Part shown: in pieces, positions 26,473 to 34,808 of the stretch
Layout: every line of letters begins with the position of its first letter
Position numbering within the stretch: the stretch's first letter is position 1
Assembly (NCBI RefSeq): GCF_023074055.1
Contig: NZ_JADPKR010000031.1
Location: 1-47,826, forward strand
Length of the DNA: 47,826 nt
Direction of reading: 5' to 3'
Origin: Bradyrhizobium sp. 141
GTDB taxonomy: Bacteria > Pseudomonadota > Alphaproteobacteria > Rhizobiales > Xanthobacteraceae
The notes under the pieces: generated by a model
Told to the model about the DNA's origin: nothing
Database searches by the model: none
The model's input: the letters and a program-made list of their open reading frames with translations, nothing else
Position numbers and translations under genes: made by a program

Positions 26473-26598
26473 ATGCAGAGACGGAAGTTCAGTCGAGAGT
26501 TCCAGGTCGCGGCGGTCAAGCTAGTCAGGGAACGCGGGGTGTCGTGGCGCAAGCGGGCCGCGACCTTGGCGTTCATGAGAACGTGCTGCGCAAATGCT
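26473..26598 (+). mobile_element. IS3-family OrfA N-terminal fragment
   Basis: ATG 26473 gives MQRRKFSREFQVAAVKLVRERG, the start of an IS3-family OrfA helix-turn-helix protein (relatives read RRKFSREFKLEAV.LV..RG). A frameshift soon after turns the rest into nonsense, though an ENVLRK-like remnant is visible out of frame near 26580. It directly abuts the 3' end of the type I secretion adaptor gene. It is in opposite orientation to the OrfB fragment, so the two come from different copies or from a rearranged one. Confidence 0.65.
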
Positions 26599-26602
26599 CG
26601 CT

Positions 26603-27967
26603 TCAGGTTTCGCGGAACGCCCGGGAGAAGCTGTCGAGGACAGGCTTCATGATGTACTCGAAAAACGTACGCTCTCCGGTCTTGATGTAAACGTCCGCGG
26701 GCATCCCGGGCGTCGGGATGAATTCAGGCATTTGCCTGAGAATATCGTCCTGATCCAGGCGCACCCGGACAACATAGAATTCCCGACGCGTGTCGCCGTC
26801 GGGACGGGTTTCTGTCTTCCCTTGCACCTGCTCCGCCAAGGCGTCCGCTGACACGTAGATGACGCTCGCCCCGACCATGGGCGTGATGCGCTGGTTGAGC
26901 GCCGACAGCCGCACCAGCGCCTCCTGGCCGACACTCACGTGCGAAATGTCCTTGGGGTTCACATGTGCCTCGATGATGCGCTCGTCGCCAATCGGCAGGA
27001 GCTCAAGGATCACGGCACCAGGAGAGACGACGCCGCCCGGTGTATGGAAGTTGTTCTTCACCACAATACCTCGAACCGGCGACCGGACATCGACCCGATC
27101 GACCACATCCTGAGCGGCGCGAATCTGCTCCTCTCCGTCGTCCAGCTCCGCCTCGGTCTCGCGCAACTCCTTGATCGCCTCCCGAAGCGCCGTCGTGTGG
27201 AGCTGCGCTATTCTTTCGTTCGCCTGAGCGATCCGCTCCCTCGAATCGGCGATGCGGCCGAGATATTCGCCTAGCTCACCCCCGAGACCCGCCTCTGAGC
27301 GTCGCAACGCAAGCACATCCGACTTGCGGACCAACTGCTGGCCAAGAAGCGAATTCTTGTCCTTCAGCTCTTCGGCGAACAAGGAAATTCGCTCTTTGGT
27401 GGACTGAACTTGCGCCTGATATCCGCGGATGCTTTCCTCCAGCCCAGCGATTTGCTTTAGGAGTACGCTTTCGTCGGTCACCAGACTTGCCCGGCGGGCC
27501 TGAAGCTCGGCACGTTGCCGCTCAAGAATCGCTTTGATTTCTGGATCACGTGCGTTCTCGCTGAATGCGGCCGGGGTTTCGATTGCGTCAGAAGAGCTCA
27601 TTTCAGCTTCCAGACGCGCCTTCATCGCGAGCAGTCGATACTTCTTCAAAACCAGCCGTTTCAGCTTGGCGTTGGCAGCGGTATCGTCCATGCGAACCAG
27701 GACCTGGTTGGCCTCGACGGCATCCCCGTCCTTGACCGCAATCTCGCGGATGATGCCGCCCTCGAAGTGCTGGACAAGCTTGTTCTGCCCGGTAGCCACG
27801 AACGTGCCCGAGGCGACGACCGCACTGTTGAGGGGAGCGACTGCGGCCCAAACGCCGAAACACCCGAGCCAAACAACCAAGATGGCGAGGCCGGTGAAGA
27901 TGGGCCATTTGGCGCTCAGCGGAACACCGCGATACCACTCGCCGATGTCGTCCGTTACCGCTCTCAT
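26603..27967 (-). CDS. Type I secretion periplasmic adaptor (HlyD/PrsE family)
   Basis: A 454-aa membrane-fusion protein. It has one transmembrane helix near residue 25-45 (FTGLAILVVWLGCFGVWAAVAPL) and a first half-lipoyl motif (VQHFEGGIIREIAVKDGDAVEANQVLVRMDD). A long coiled-coil hairpin (about 100-285) is followed by the second half-lipoyl strand (VRSPVRGIVVKNNFHTPGGVVSPG). The C-terminal GMPADVYIKTGERTFFEYIMKPV block is typical of T1SS adaptors such as PrsE and AprE. It follows the ABC gene after 18 bases and bridges that ATPase to a TolC-like outer channel, which is not in the window. Start ATG 27967. Confidence 0.9.
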   Translation of the reverse strand: MRAVTDDIGEWYRGVPLSAKWPIFTGLAILVVWLGCFGVWAAVAPLNSAVVASGTFVATGQNKLVQHFEGGIIREIAVKDGDAVEANQVLVRMDDTAANAKLKRLVLKKYRLLAMKARLEAEMSSSDAIETPAAFSENARDPEIKAILERQRAELQARRASLVTDESVLLKQIAGLEESIRGYQAQVQSTKERISLFAEELKDKNSLLGQQLVRKSDVLALRRSEAGLGGELGEYLGRIADSRERIAQANERIAQLHTTALREAIKELRETEAELDDGEEQIRAAQDVVDRVDVRSPVRGIVVKNNFHTPGGVVSPGAVILELLPIGDERIIEAHVNPKDISHVSVGQEALVRLSALNQRITPMVGASVIYVSADALAEQVQGKTETRPDGDTRREFYVVRVRLDQDDILRQMPEFIPTPGMPADVYIKTGERTFFEYIMKPVLDSFSRAFRET

Positions 27968-27985
27968 GCTGTCCTCCCGCGCTGG

Positions 27986-29818
27986 TCACCCGCCCGAGGA
28001 TTCGATGGGTTGCGGCTGCTCCGGCGCCTCTCCGCCGACCCTGGCGGGCGACCGAACCAGCCGATGCAACACCTCACTCGGAGAGCCGAATGCTTCCGCG
28101 CGTCCGGCCCGCAGTATGAGCACTTTGTCAACGCTGTTCAGTAGCGCCGGGCGCAGGGTTACGACCACTGCGGTGACCCCCCGCCTCTTGGCGCGCTGCA
28201 GGGTTTCGGTCAGAGCCTGCTCGCCCGCTGCGTCGAGATTCGAGTTGGGCTCGTCGAGCACGACGAGGGACGGATTGCCGAAGAAAGCTCGGGCGAGCGC
28301 GATGCGCTGCTTCTGTCCTCCCGAGAGCGGCCCGCCACTGCGGTCAAGCACGGTCTCGTATCCTTGCTTCAACTGGCAGACCATGTCGTGAATGCCAGAC
28401 AAAATCGCAGCCTCATAGATGCTCTCGTCCGGCAAGTCATCGCGCATGCGGCAGATGTTCTGCTTGATGGTGCCGGGAAATAGCTCGACCTCCTGAGGCA
28501 GGTAACCGCTATATTCCCCGAACTGGCGGCGATCCCAGTTGCGCAGCTCCGTTCCGTCCAGCCTGACCTTACCGGCGGTCGGCACCAGGCACCCCACCAG
28601 AATACGCGCGAGCGTCGACTTGCCCGAGCCTGACGGTCCGACAATGGCCAAAGACTCGCCGGGCGCGAGCTCGAGCGACACACCATTGAGCACCGGCTCC
28701 TTTGAGCCGGGCGGCAGATACAAGACCCGATCAACGCTCAGGCGCCCTTGTGGTCTCGGCAAGCGCAGCTTGGGCGCCTCACGCTGGAATGACTCAACCG
28801 CCTGCTTGACACGGGCATAGGCCGATCGCGCCTGCACGCAGCTGCGCCATCCCTCGATCAAACCCTCGAGCGGCTGCAGGGCGCGGCCGGCGATGATCGA
28901 AGCCGCGATCATCATGCCCCCGGTGATCTCGGCGTGCAGGGCCAGATAGGCACCGGTACCGAGGATCGTAATCTGGGCCACGAGGCGGACGAATTTCGAC
29001 GCACCGCTGATCCAGAAATTCCGGTCAAGGGCCTGGCTCTGCACCGTCAGCGCCGGCGCCTGCCGGCGCCCCCAGTGGAGAATGCTTTCGCTGAGCATTC
29101 CCATCGCATTGATCACCTGCGAATTTCGCGCCAGCGACTCCGCCGCCGCATCGGCTTCGGCGGCATGCAGGCCAGCCTCGCTCAGACGCTCCGAGGTCGC
29201 TTTCTGGTTGATCAGCGCAATAAGTGCCAGGACCAAACCCGATAAGACTGCGATCCAGCCCAGATCTCGGTGAACGAGGAATATGACTGCGAAGTAGAGG
29301 GGCGAGAGGGGCGCGTCCATCAGTAAAAGCATGATAGGGCTCGAGATGAAGCTCCGCACCTGATGAAGGCTGCGGATCGCCTGGATGGTTCCGCCCTCGC
29401 CAGCCCTGGCGTTGTTGATGCTGCTCGCCAGCACGGCGCCGCCGAGCACCGCCTCCATCTTGGTGGCGAGACGCCCCAGCACCTGCCGACGCAGAATGTC
29501 GACGATCGCGAGGATACCGATGAATGTCAGCGCGAGAGCCGAGAGCATCAGCAGTGTCTCGAAACTACGGCTCGTCAGCACGCGATCGGATATTTGAAAG
29601 AGGTAGATCGGCAAGGTGAGCATCAGCAGATTCACAACAACCGAAAATGCCGCGACCGCTATCAGGTTGGTGCGCGCGACCGAACGCCAGGTGGCTAGCG
29701 CGTCGACAGGTCCGACATAGTCGCGGGCCACGCCGCGGGGTATGACGCGAATTTGAGTTCCTGAGTGGTTGCGCGGCGGATCGTCCAGTGTCTCGACAGC
29801 TGCCATGGTTGCCCCCAC
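27986..29818 (-). CDS. Type I secretion ABC transporter (PrsD/AprD-like)
   Basis: A 610-aa exporter with a transmembrane domain (helices about 55-330) and an ATPase domain. Walker A is GPSGSGKST (394-402), the signature motif LSGGQ (about 498), and Walker B LVVLDEP (about 518). No C39 peptidase or C39-like domain precedes it, so substrates would carry an uncleaved C-terminal signal. The switch (H-loop) histidine, normally in VVVTHRP, reads VVVTLRP: codon 28154-28156 encodes Leu, which should impair ATP hydrolysis. GTG 29818 overlaps the stop of the repeat-protein gene by one base; ATG 29806 is an alternative. Its neighbour upstream is the obvious candidate substrate. Confidence 0.9.
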   Translation of the reverse strand: MGATMAAVETLDDPPRNHSGTQIRVIPRGVARDYVGPVDALATWRSVARTNLIAVAAFSVVVNLLMLTLPIYLFQISDRVLTSRSFETLLMLSALALTFIGILAIVDILRRQVLGRLATKMEAVLGGAVLASSINNARAGEGGTIQAIRSLHQVRSFISSPIMLLLMDAPLSPLYFAVIFLVHRDLGWIAVLSGLVLALIALINQKATSERLSEAGLHAAEADAAAESLARNSQVINAMGMLSESILHWGRRQAPALTVQSQALDRNFWISGASKFVRLVAQITILGTGAYLALHAEITGGMMIAASIIAGRALQPLEGLIEGWRSCVQARSAYARVKQAVESFQREAPKLRLPRPQGRLSVDRVLYLPPGSKEPVLNGVSLELAPGESLAIVGPSGSGKSTLARILVGCLVPTAGKVRLDGTELRNWDRRQFGEYSGYLPQEVELFPGTIKQNICRMRDDLPDESIYEAAILSGIHDMVCQLKQGYETVLDRSGGPLSGGQKQRIALARAFFGNPSLVVLDEPNSNLDAAGEQALTETLQRAKRRGVTAVVVTLRPALLNSVDKVLILRAGRAEAFGSPSEVLHRLVRSPARVGGEAPEQPQPIESSGG

Positions 29819-32800
29819 TAGAGGATGGCATCATGAGTTCCAACGTGATCGATCGGAGTATTATCCACAATGTCGGGCGGCGGCGGCGCCACTTTTTGGA
29901 CATCGGCAGCCACCGGCGCGGAAATGTCTTGAGCCGATGCGGCGTCCGCCTGAGACACGGCAGTCTGAGGGGGCGCGATGTCGCTGCTGAGCGTGACGCC
30001 ATAGTCTGTATACTGGGTTCCGTTGAACAGCGAATCTGCCGCGGGCGGTGGCGCATCGTTCAACGCGATCACATCGCTCGCCGCGGTGGTCGTCGCCGTG
30101 GCATTCGATGTGTCCGTCACGACGTTCTCCGAGGCAGTGGTGGCGGATCCCGAACTCTCGATCGGTGTGTCAGCGGTGGTGGCGAGCGCAAGGAGCGTGT
30201 CGGCCGATTCAGAAGTTTGAGCGCTGCTTGTGTCCGGCACGGCCGGCTCTACCGGTTCGGTCACGGGGTTGCTGAGCGAGTCTCCAGCGCTGCTGAGCAC
30301 CGGCTCGGTGGTGTCAGCGACCGGCGCCGCACTCGCCAGAGCGTCGCTAGTTACACTGCCGGGGTCGGCCGGATGCGACACGTCGCTGCTCGGATTGGTC
30401 AGAGCGGCAGCCGTTGTCGCGAGCACCGGCTCGCTCGTGTCAGGGACTGGCACCGTACTCGCCAGAGCATCGGCAGCCACACTACCCGTGTCGGCAGGTT
30501 GCGACACGTCGCTCGGCGCATCTGCCAGAGCGGCAGCCGTTGTGGCGAGCGCAGGCTCGCTGGTGTTAGCAGCGGGCGCCGCACTCGCCAAAGCATCGCC
30601 AGCCACGTTGTCCGTGTCGACGGGATGCGACACGTCGCCGGCCGGATCGGTCAGAGCGGCAACTGTGGTGGTTAGCACAGGTGCGCTCGTGTCAAGGACC
30701 GGCGCGCCACTCGCAACGGCATTGCCAGCCACATCGGTGGCCTGTGATACATCACCAGGGGCATCGTTACCCGTGGTCAGTTCCGCCTCCGCGATCTCAA
30801 GGGGTGATGCTGAACTATCAAGGGTGTAAGTTCCCGTGCTGTCCGATGCAACCGTTTGCGACAACGCGGTCGACTGAGTGTCTGGACCCGTCGTCTGGCC
30901 AACCACCTCGTTGCTTACCGTGCTCACGGTGTCGGTCGCCGTCGCAAGCGCCGGCGGAACCGTAGCCTCGAGCGGCGCAATTGTTCCAACCACGTCATCG
31001 GGCAGCGTGCTCGCGGTGTCGGCCAGAGTCGATAACGTCGGCTGCGCCGCCGACTCGACCGGCGCAATCGCGCCGACCACGTCGTCGGGCAGCGTGCCCG
31101 AGGTTTCGGCCAAGGTCGTGAGCGTCGGCTGCGCCGCCTCCACCGGCGCAATTGCGCCAACCACGTCGTTGGATAGCGTGCTGACGCTGTCGGTCGCCAT
31201 CGCCAGTGCCGGCGGGACCGCCGCCTCGACCGGCGCGATCGCGCCAACCACATCGTTGGGCAGCGAGCCCGCAATGTCGGCCAAGGTCGTGAGCGTCGGC
31301 ACCGTCGCCTCGACCGGCGCAATTGCGTCAACCACGTCGTTGGATAGCGTGCTGACGCTGTCGGTCGCCGTCGCCGGTGTCGGCGGCACCGCCGCCTCGA
31401 CCGGCGCGATCGCGCCAATCATGGTGTTGGACGACGTGCTGACGCTGTCGCTCGCCGTCGCGATTGCCGGCGCTACCGCCGCCTCGACCGTCTCAATCGC
31501 GCCAACCATGTCGATCGGCGCAATTGCGCCAACCACGTCGTTGGATAGCGTGCTCACGGTGTCGGTCGCCGCGGCGAGTGCCGGCGGTACCGTCGCCTCC
31601 ACCGGCGCGATCGCCCCAACCACGTCGCTGGGCAGCGCGCTGACGGTGTCGGTCGCCGTCGCCAGTGCCGGCGGCACCGCCGCCTCCACCGGCGCAATCG
31701 CGCCAACTACGTCGTCAGGCAGCGTGCTGACGCTGTCGCTCGCCGTCGCCAGCGCCGGCGGCACTGCCGCCTCGACCGGTGCAATTGCGCCGACCACGTC
31801 GTTGGGCAGCGCGCTGACGGAGTCGGTCGCCGTCGCAACCGCCGCCTCGACCGGCGCAATCGTTCCAACTACGTCGCTAGGCAGCGTGCTGACGCTGTCG
31901 CTCGCCGTCGCCAGCGTCGGCGGCACCGCCGCCTGCACCAGCGCGACTGCGCCAACCACGTCGTTGGATAGCGCGCTGACGGTGTCGGTCGCCGTCGCAA
32001 GCGCCGGCGGCACCGCCGCCTCGACCGGCGCGATCGCGCCAACGACGTCGTCAGGCAGCGTGCTGACGCTGTCGGTTGCCGTCGCCAGTGTCGGCTGCGC
32101 CGCCGCCTCGATCGGCGCAATTGCGCCAATCATGTCGTTGGATAACGTGCTCACGGTGTCGGTCGCCGTGGCGAGTGCCGGCGCTACCGCCGCCTCGACC
32201 GCCTCAATCGCGCCAACCATGTCGTTGGGTATCGTGCTGACGCTGTCGGTTGCCGTCGCCAGTGCCGGCGGCGCCGCCACCTCGACCGGCGCAATTGCGC
32301 CAACCGCGTCGTTGGATAGCGTGCTGACGCTGTCGGTCGCCGTCGTCACCGCCGCCTCGACCGACGCAATCGTTCCAACTACGTCGTCAGGCAGCGCGCT
32401 GACGCTGTCGGTTGCCGTCGCCAGTGTCGGCTGCGCCGCCGCCTCGATCGGCGCAATTGCGCCAATCATGTCGTTGGATAACGCGCTCACGGTGTCGGTC
32501 GCCGTGGCGAGTGCCGGCGCTACCGCCGCCTCGACCGCCTCAATCGCGCCAACCATGTCGTTGGGTAGCGTGCTGACGCTGTCGGTTGCCGTCGCCAGTG
32601 CCGGCGGCGCCGCCGCCTCCACCGGCGCGATCGTTCCAACTACGTCGTTAGGCAGCGCGCCGACGGTGTCGGTCGTCGGTGCCAGTGCCGGCGGCACCGC
32701 CGCCTCGATCGGCGCAATCGCGCCAATCACGTCGTTGGGCCTCGTGCTCACAGTATCGACCGCCGTGGCGACCGCCGGCACCGCCACCTCGACCGGCGCA

Positions 32801-33465
32801 ATCCCTACTGCCACGTCATTGCTTAGATCTCCAAGCAGAGGAAAGGAGCTGACGACCGACGGATTAAACGAGTCGTAAAACACATAAGAGCGAATGGATT
32901 CGAGCGTTGCCCCACCAGACAATTCAGTGCTTCCGAGGTCGGAATCTGCTGACAGCGAGTTGATGCAACTGACGCGACTAACGTCGGCCGAGGTGTGGGC
33001 ATGGTGCTTGCAAGAATCTGCATCTTCGCCACCTCCGCCCTCACCCCCATAGTTCGCAGCGGCGACTGCTTCGCCACGAGCGGTGCCCGGTCTGGGCGTG
33101 TGTTCATGCGGCTCCGCCAGGAGACCGACGCGATCGAGCTGAGTCACATGCGTTTCCGACGAAGCGGCCAGCGCTCTGGGCCTCTCATCCTCCGCGCCCG
33201 GCTTCGCGGGATCGCTCGCAAACAGCTCGTCATTCGTCCGTTGCGGCGTCGCACTTGCCTGAGGCGCTGTCGCGTGTTCTTGCTCGGCCAGCGCGGATCT
33301 GAACGGGGCGGCAAGAAACTCCTCGCAGGCAATCAGCGGGGCAACGAAGAACGACCAGGTCAAGAAACTGAAGGAGCCGGATCGCTTATCAGCACGCTGC
33401 ACTCCGGCTTCGAAAATCCTCCGCTCTTGTTCGAACAGTTCGCGCTTTTCTACCTGGTGCATCAC
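29818..33465 (-). CDS. Large Ala/Val/Thr-rich tandem-repeat protein, candidate type I secretion substrate
   Basis: A 1215-aa protein with no Gly-Asp RTX motif. Residues 1-215 are non-repetitive and include a hydrophobic stretch (FLTWSFFVAPLIACEEFLAA) and a His/Cys-containing region (CKHHAHTSAD). Residues 216-851 are 22 copies of a 29-residue unit, typical copy NDVVGAIAPVEAAVPPALAT followed by ATDSVSTLS. Residues 925-1050 are three copies of a 42-residue unit (DTSEPVLATTAAAL.). The end is acidic and Pro-rich. Its stop overlaps the GTG of the ABC exporter gene (TAGTG), which ties the two together. The likely role is a secreted or surface protein; adhesin function is only a guess. ATG 33465 is the first start; the second codon is also ATG. 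Confidence 0.8.
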   Translation of the reverse strand: MMHQVEKRELFEQERRIFEAGVQRADKRSGSFSFLTWSFFVAPLIACEEFLAAPFRSALAEQEHATAPQASATPQRTNDELFASDPAKPGAEDERPRALAASSETHVTQLDRVGLLAEPHEHTPRPGTARGEAVAAANYGGEGGGGEDADSCKHHAHTSADVSRVSCINSLSADSDLGSTELSGGATLESIRSYVFYDSFNPSVVSSFPLLGDLSNDVAVGIAPVEVAVPAVATAVDTVSTRPNDVIGAIAPIEAAVPPALAPTTDTVGALPNDVVGTIAPVEAAAPPALATATDSVSTLPNDMVGAIEAVEAAVAPALATATDTVSALSNDMIGAIAPIEAAAQPTLATATDSVSALPDDVVGTIASVEAAVTTATDSVSTLSNDAVGAIAPVEVAAPPALATATDSVSTIPNDMVGAIEAVEAAVAPALATATDTVSTLSNDMIGAIAPIEAAAQPTLATATDSVSTLPDDVVGAIAPVEAAVPPALATATDTVSALSNDVVGAVALVQAAVPPTLATASDSVSTLPSDVVGTIAPVEAAVATATDSVSALPNDVVGAIAPVEAAVPPALATASDSVSTLPDDVVGAIAPVEAAVPPALATATDTVSALPSDVVGAIAPVEATVPPALAAATDTVSTLSNDVVGAIAPIDMVGAIETVEAAVAPAIATASDSVSTSSNTMIGAIAPVEAAVPPTPATATDSVSTLSNDVVDAIAPVEATVPTLTTLADIAGSLPNDVVGAIAPVEAAVPPALAMATDSVSTLSNDVVGAIAPVEAAQPTLTTLAETSGTLPDDVVGAIAPVESAAQPTLSTLADTASTLPDDVVGTIAPLEATVPPALATATDTVSTVSNEVVGQTTGPDTQSTALSQTVASDSTGTYTLDSSASPLEIAEAELTTGNDAPGDVSQATDVAGNAVASGAPVLDTSAPVLTTTVAALTDPAGDVSHPVDTDNVAGDALASAAPAANTSEPALATTAAALADAPSDVSQPADTGSVAADALASTVPVPDTSEPVLATTAAALTNPSSDVSHPADPGSVTSDALASAAPVADTTEPVLSSAGDSLSNPVTEPVEPAVPDTSSAQTSESADTLLALATTADTPIESSGSATTASENVVTDTSNATATTTAASDVIALNDAPPPAADSLFNGTQYTDYGVTLSSDIAPPQTAVSQADAASAQDISAPVAADVQKVAPPPPDIVDNTPIDHVGTHDAIL
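30316..30693 (-). repeat. Three tandem 126-bp (42-aa) repeats
   Basis: Within the repeat protein, residues 925-1050 consist of three copies of a 42-residue unit. Each begins (D/N)TS(A/E)P(V/A)L.TT, contains DVS(H/Q)P.D and ends DALAS. A partial fourth (DTTEPVLSSAG) follows. At DNA level the copies share long runs such as CGACACGTCGC. Confidence 0.85.
30913..32820 (-). repeat. 22-copy tandem array of 87-bp (29-aa) repeats
   Basis: The array encodes residues 216-851 of the large protein. Most copies are 29 residues. Copies 6 and 12 lack four residues (25 aa), copies 1, 18 and 20 have 28, and copy 16 carries a 9-residue internal duplication (38 aa). Consensus (N/D)DVVGAIAPVEAAVPPALAT plus ATDSVSTL(S/P). 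Copies 4-5 (32389-32562) and 8-9 (32053-32226) are near-identical at DNA level, showing a recent block duplication with a 336-bp period. All indels are multiples of three, consistent with selection on the reading frame. Confidence 0.9.
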
Positions 33466-33535
33466 CGCCGCCTTTCAGGTTCAAAAACCATTCTCGCCCG
33501 GAAGCACTCACCGCCAGGCGAGTCTCTTCGGCATG

Positions 33536-34063
33536 TCAGGCGTCCGTGTCGTGCGACGTATCCGTCGCCGTGTCGAAATGCCCTACGTCGAAGTGATCCG
33601 TTGGCCCCATCAAATCGATGGCGTATTCGAGCGCATCGTCGCAAGACATCGAAGCGAGCGCGCCGTGTATGTCACCCGAATGATCGGGACCCTGCGAGCT
33701 GAAATCACCCGCGAACTCACCTTGGGAGAAGTCGAACTTGGCCAGCGCATCACCCGGAGTACGATCGGTGTAGCCCCTGCTGCCATCGTCAGCCGGCTCG
33801 AGGTGGTCCTTGGGCTGGCCGTCGTTGGCATCCTTGCTGTCATCGTGCTCCGGGTAGTTGCCCTTGCCGCTAAGCTTGGAATAATTGTCCTTGCCGCCGC
33901 CGTTCGAATACGCGTCGTCATCGCTGTCATCGTCATTCCTCTTTGACTGCTTACCGTCGCCACAGTCGTCAGGCTTGGTTGACGTGCATTGCTCGGGTGG
34001 GACGCCGGTTCCCGCAAGCTTTATGAGCCCGAGAATGCTCGTAACACCGCTCAGGATAGACAT
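33536..34063 (-). CDS. Asp-rich protein of unknown function
   Basis: A 175-aa acidic protein. Residues 1-20 form a hydrophobic, Gly-containing segment (MSILSGVTSILGLIKLAGTG). Two Cys follow (EQCTSTKPDDC), then a very Asp/Lys/Gly-rich region (about 40-100). A C-terminal segment with PGDALAKFDFS, PDHSGDIHGALA and DDALEYAIDLMG ends in an Asp/His/Thr-rich tail. The C-terminal part from about residue 75 matches the tail of the C39 transporter 3.5 kb away, the only relative I can point to. It lies between the ECF sigma gene and the repeat protein on the same strand, so it may be a small secreted partner or a second export substrate; not demonstrated. Start ATG 34063. Confidence 0.7.
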   Translation of the reverse strand: MSILSGVTSILGLIKLAGTGVPPEQCTSTKPDDCGDGKQSKRNDDDSDDDAYSNGGGKDNYSKLSGKGNYPEHDDSKDANDGQPKDHLEPADDGSRGYTDRTPGDALAKFDFSQGEFAGDFSSQGPDHSGDIHGALASMSCDDALEYAIDLMGPTDHFDVGHFDTATDTSHDTDA

Positions 34064-34190
34064 GGCTTCGCTCCTCGCTTCAGCGATGGTAACGGGGCGT
34101 GCGTCCGTGCGCGTGCCCTGTCACCACGCCGTCACCCCTATTGTCGCCGAAGCACGCCTATGGATGCAGCGGCGAAAAATAGTTCACGCC

Positions 34191-34808
34191 TTACTCAAGC
34201 TGCCGGCGCATGGCCACGAGCTCTCTCCGGATCCACGCCTTGACGGTTCCGACAGGAACCCGGAGGTATTGGGAAATCTCCTCGTGCGTGCGCCCGTCGA
34301 CAATCGCCAGAAGCAGGCTCGCGCGGCGCTGTGGCTCGAGTTGATCGAGCATTGTTCGCAGCGTCATGCTGTCTGGGATACAGGCCGCAGGGTTCGGAAC
34401 GATCTGCTCCCGCGCGCAGATGGCATTCAATGCATCGTCCTCGAGCGCGAGTTCGCGCCTGGCGTTCTGCCGCATCTTGAGCGCCGTGTTGCGGACGATC
34501 GCGTAGATCCAGCCCCGGGCGGATCCGCGTGCAGGATCGAAGTTCTTCGCATATCGGAGAATCTGCGCGAATGCATCGTGGATGACGTCCTCGGAACGCG
34601 ATCTGTCGCGCACGATACGGTGTGCCATCGCGCGCAACTGCTCCTTCTCCCGAGCGTAGATCTTGCCAACGGCCGACTGCGATCCGGAAGCGCACTCAAG
34701 CAGAGCCGTTTCATAATTAAGTGCCGTCTCGCGATTGAAATAGCTGTCATGCCGCGCTGCACCGGTGCGAGGCTTCGCGTTCGTTAAAGCGACGCATTGA
34801 TGGGGCAT
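34191..34808 (-). CDS. ECF-type RNA polymerase sigma factor
   Basis: About 205 aa from ATG 34808 (an upstream ATG at 34874 would add 22 residues with no family resemblance). Region 2 includes IVRDRSRSEDVIHDAFAQILRYA and the following FDPARGSARGWIYAIVRNTAL. Region 4 includes LEPQRRASLLLAIVDGRTHEEISQYLRVPVGTVKAWIRR, a helix-turn-helix that reads the -35 element. No anti-sigma gene is adjacent. It is upstream of, and in the same direction as, the Asp-rich, repeat-protein and T1SS genes, so it is the likely regulator of that block and perhaps of the divergent peptide-export operon. The trigger is unknown. Confidence 0.88.
   Translation of the reverse strand: MPHQCVALTNAKPRTGAARHDSYFNRETALNYETALLECASGSQSAVGKIYAREKEQLRAMAHRIVRDRSRSEDVIHDAFAQILRYAKNFDPARGSARGWIYAIVRNTALKMRQNARRELALEDDALNAICAREQIVPNPAACIPDSMTLRTMLDQLEPQRRASLLLAIVDGRTHEEISQYLRVPVGTVKAWIRRELVAMRRQLE

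Noticed and set aside
30913..32820. Possible CRISPR array
   Set aside because: The repeats are contiguous 87-bp coding units without unique spacers; they keep one reading frame and encode protein repeats.
33533..33946. Hydrophobic plus-strand frame opposite the Asp-rich gene
   Set aside because: Complement of GAC/GAT-rich sequence inevitably gives Val/Ile-rich translation; the minus strand has the paralogue match.
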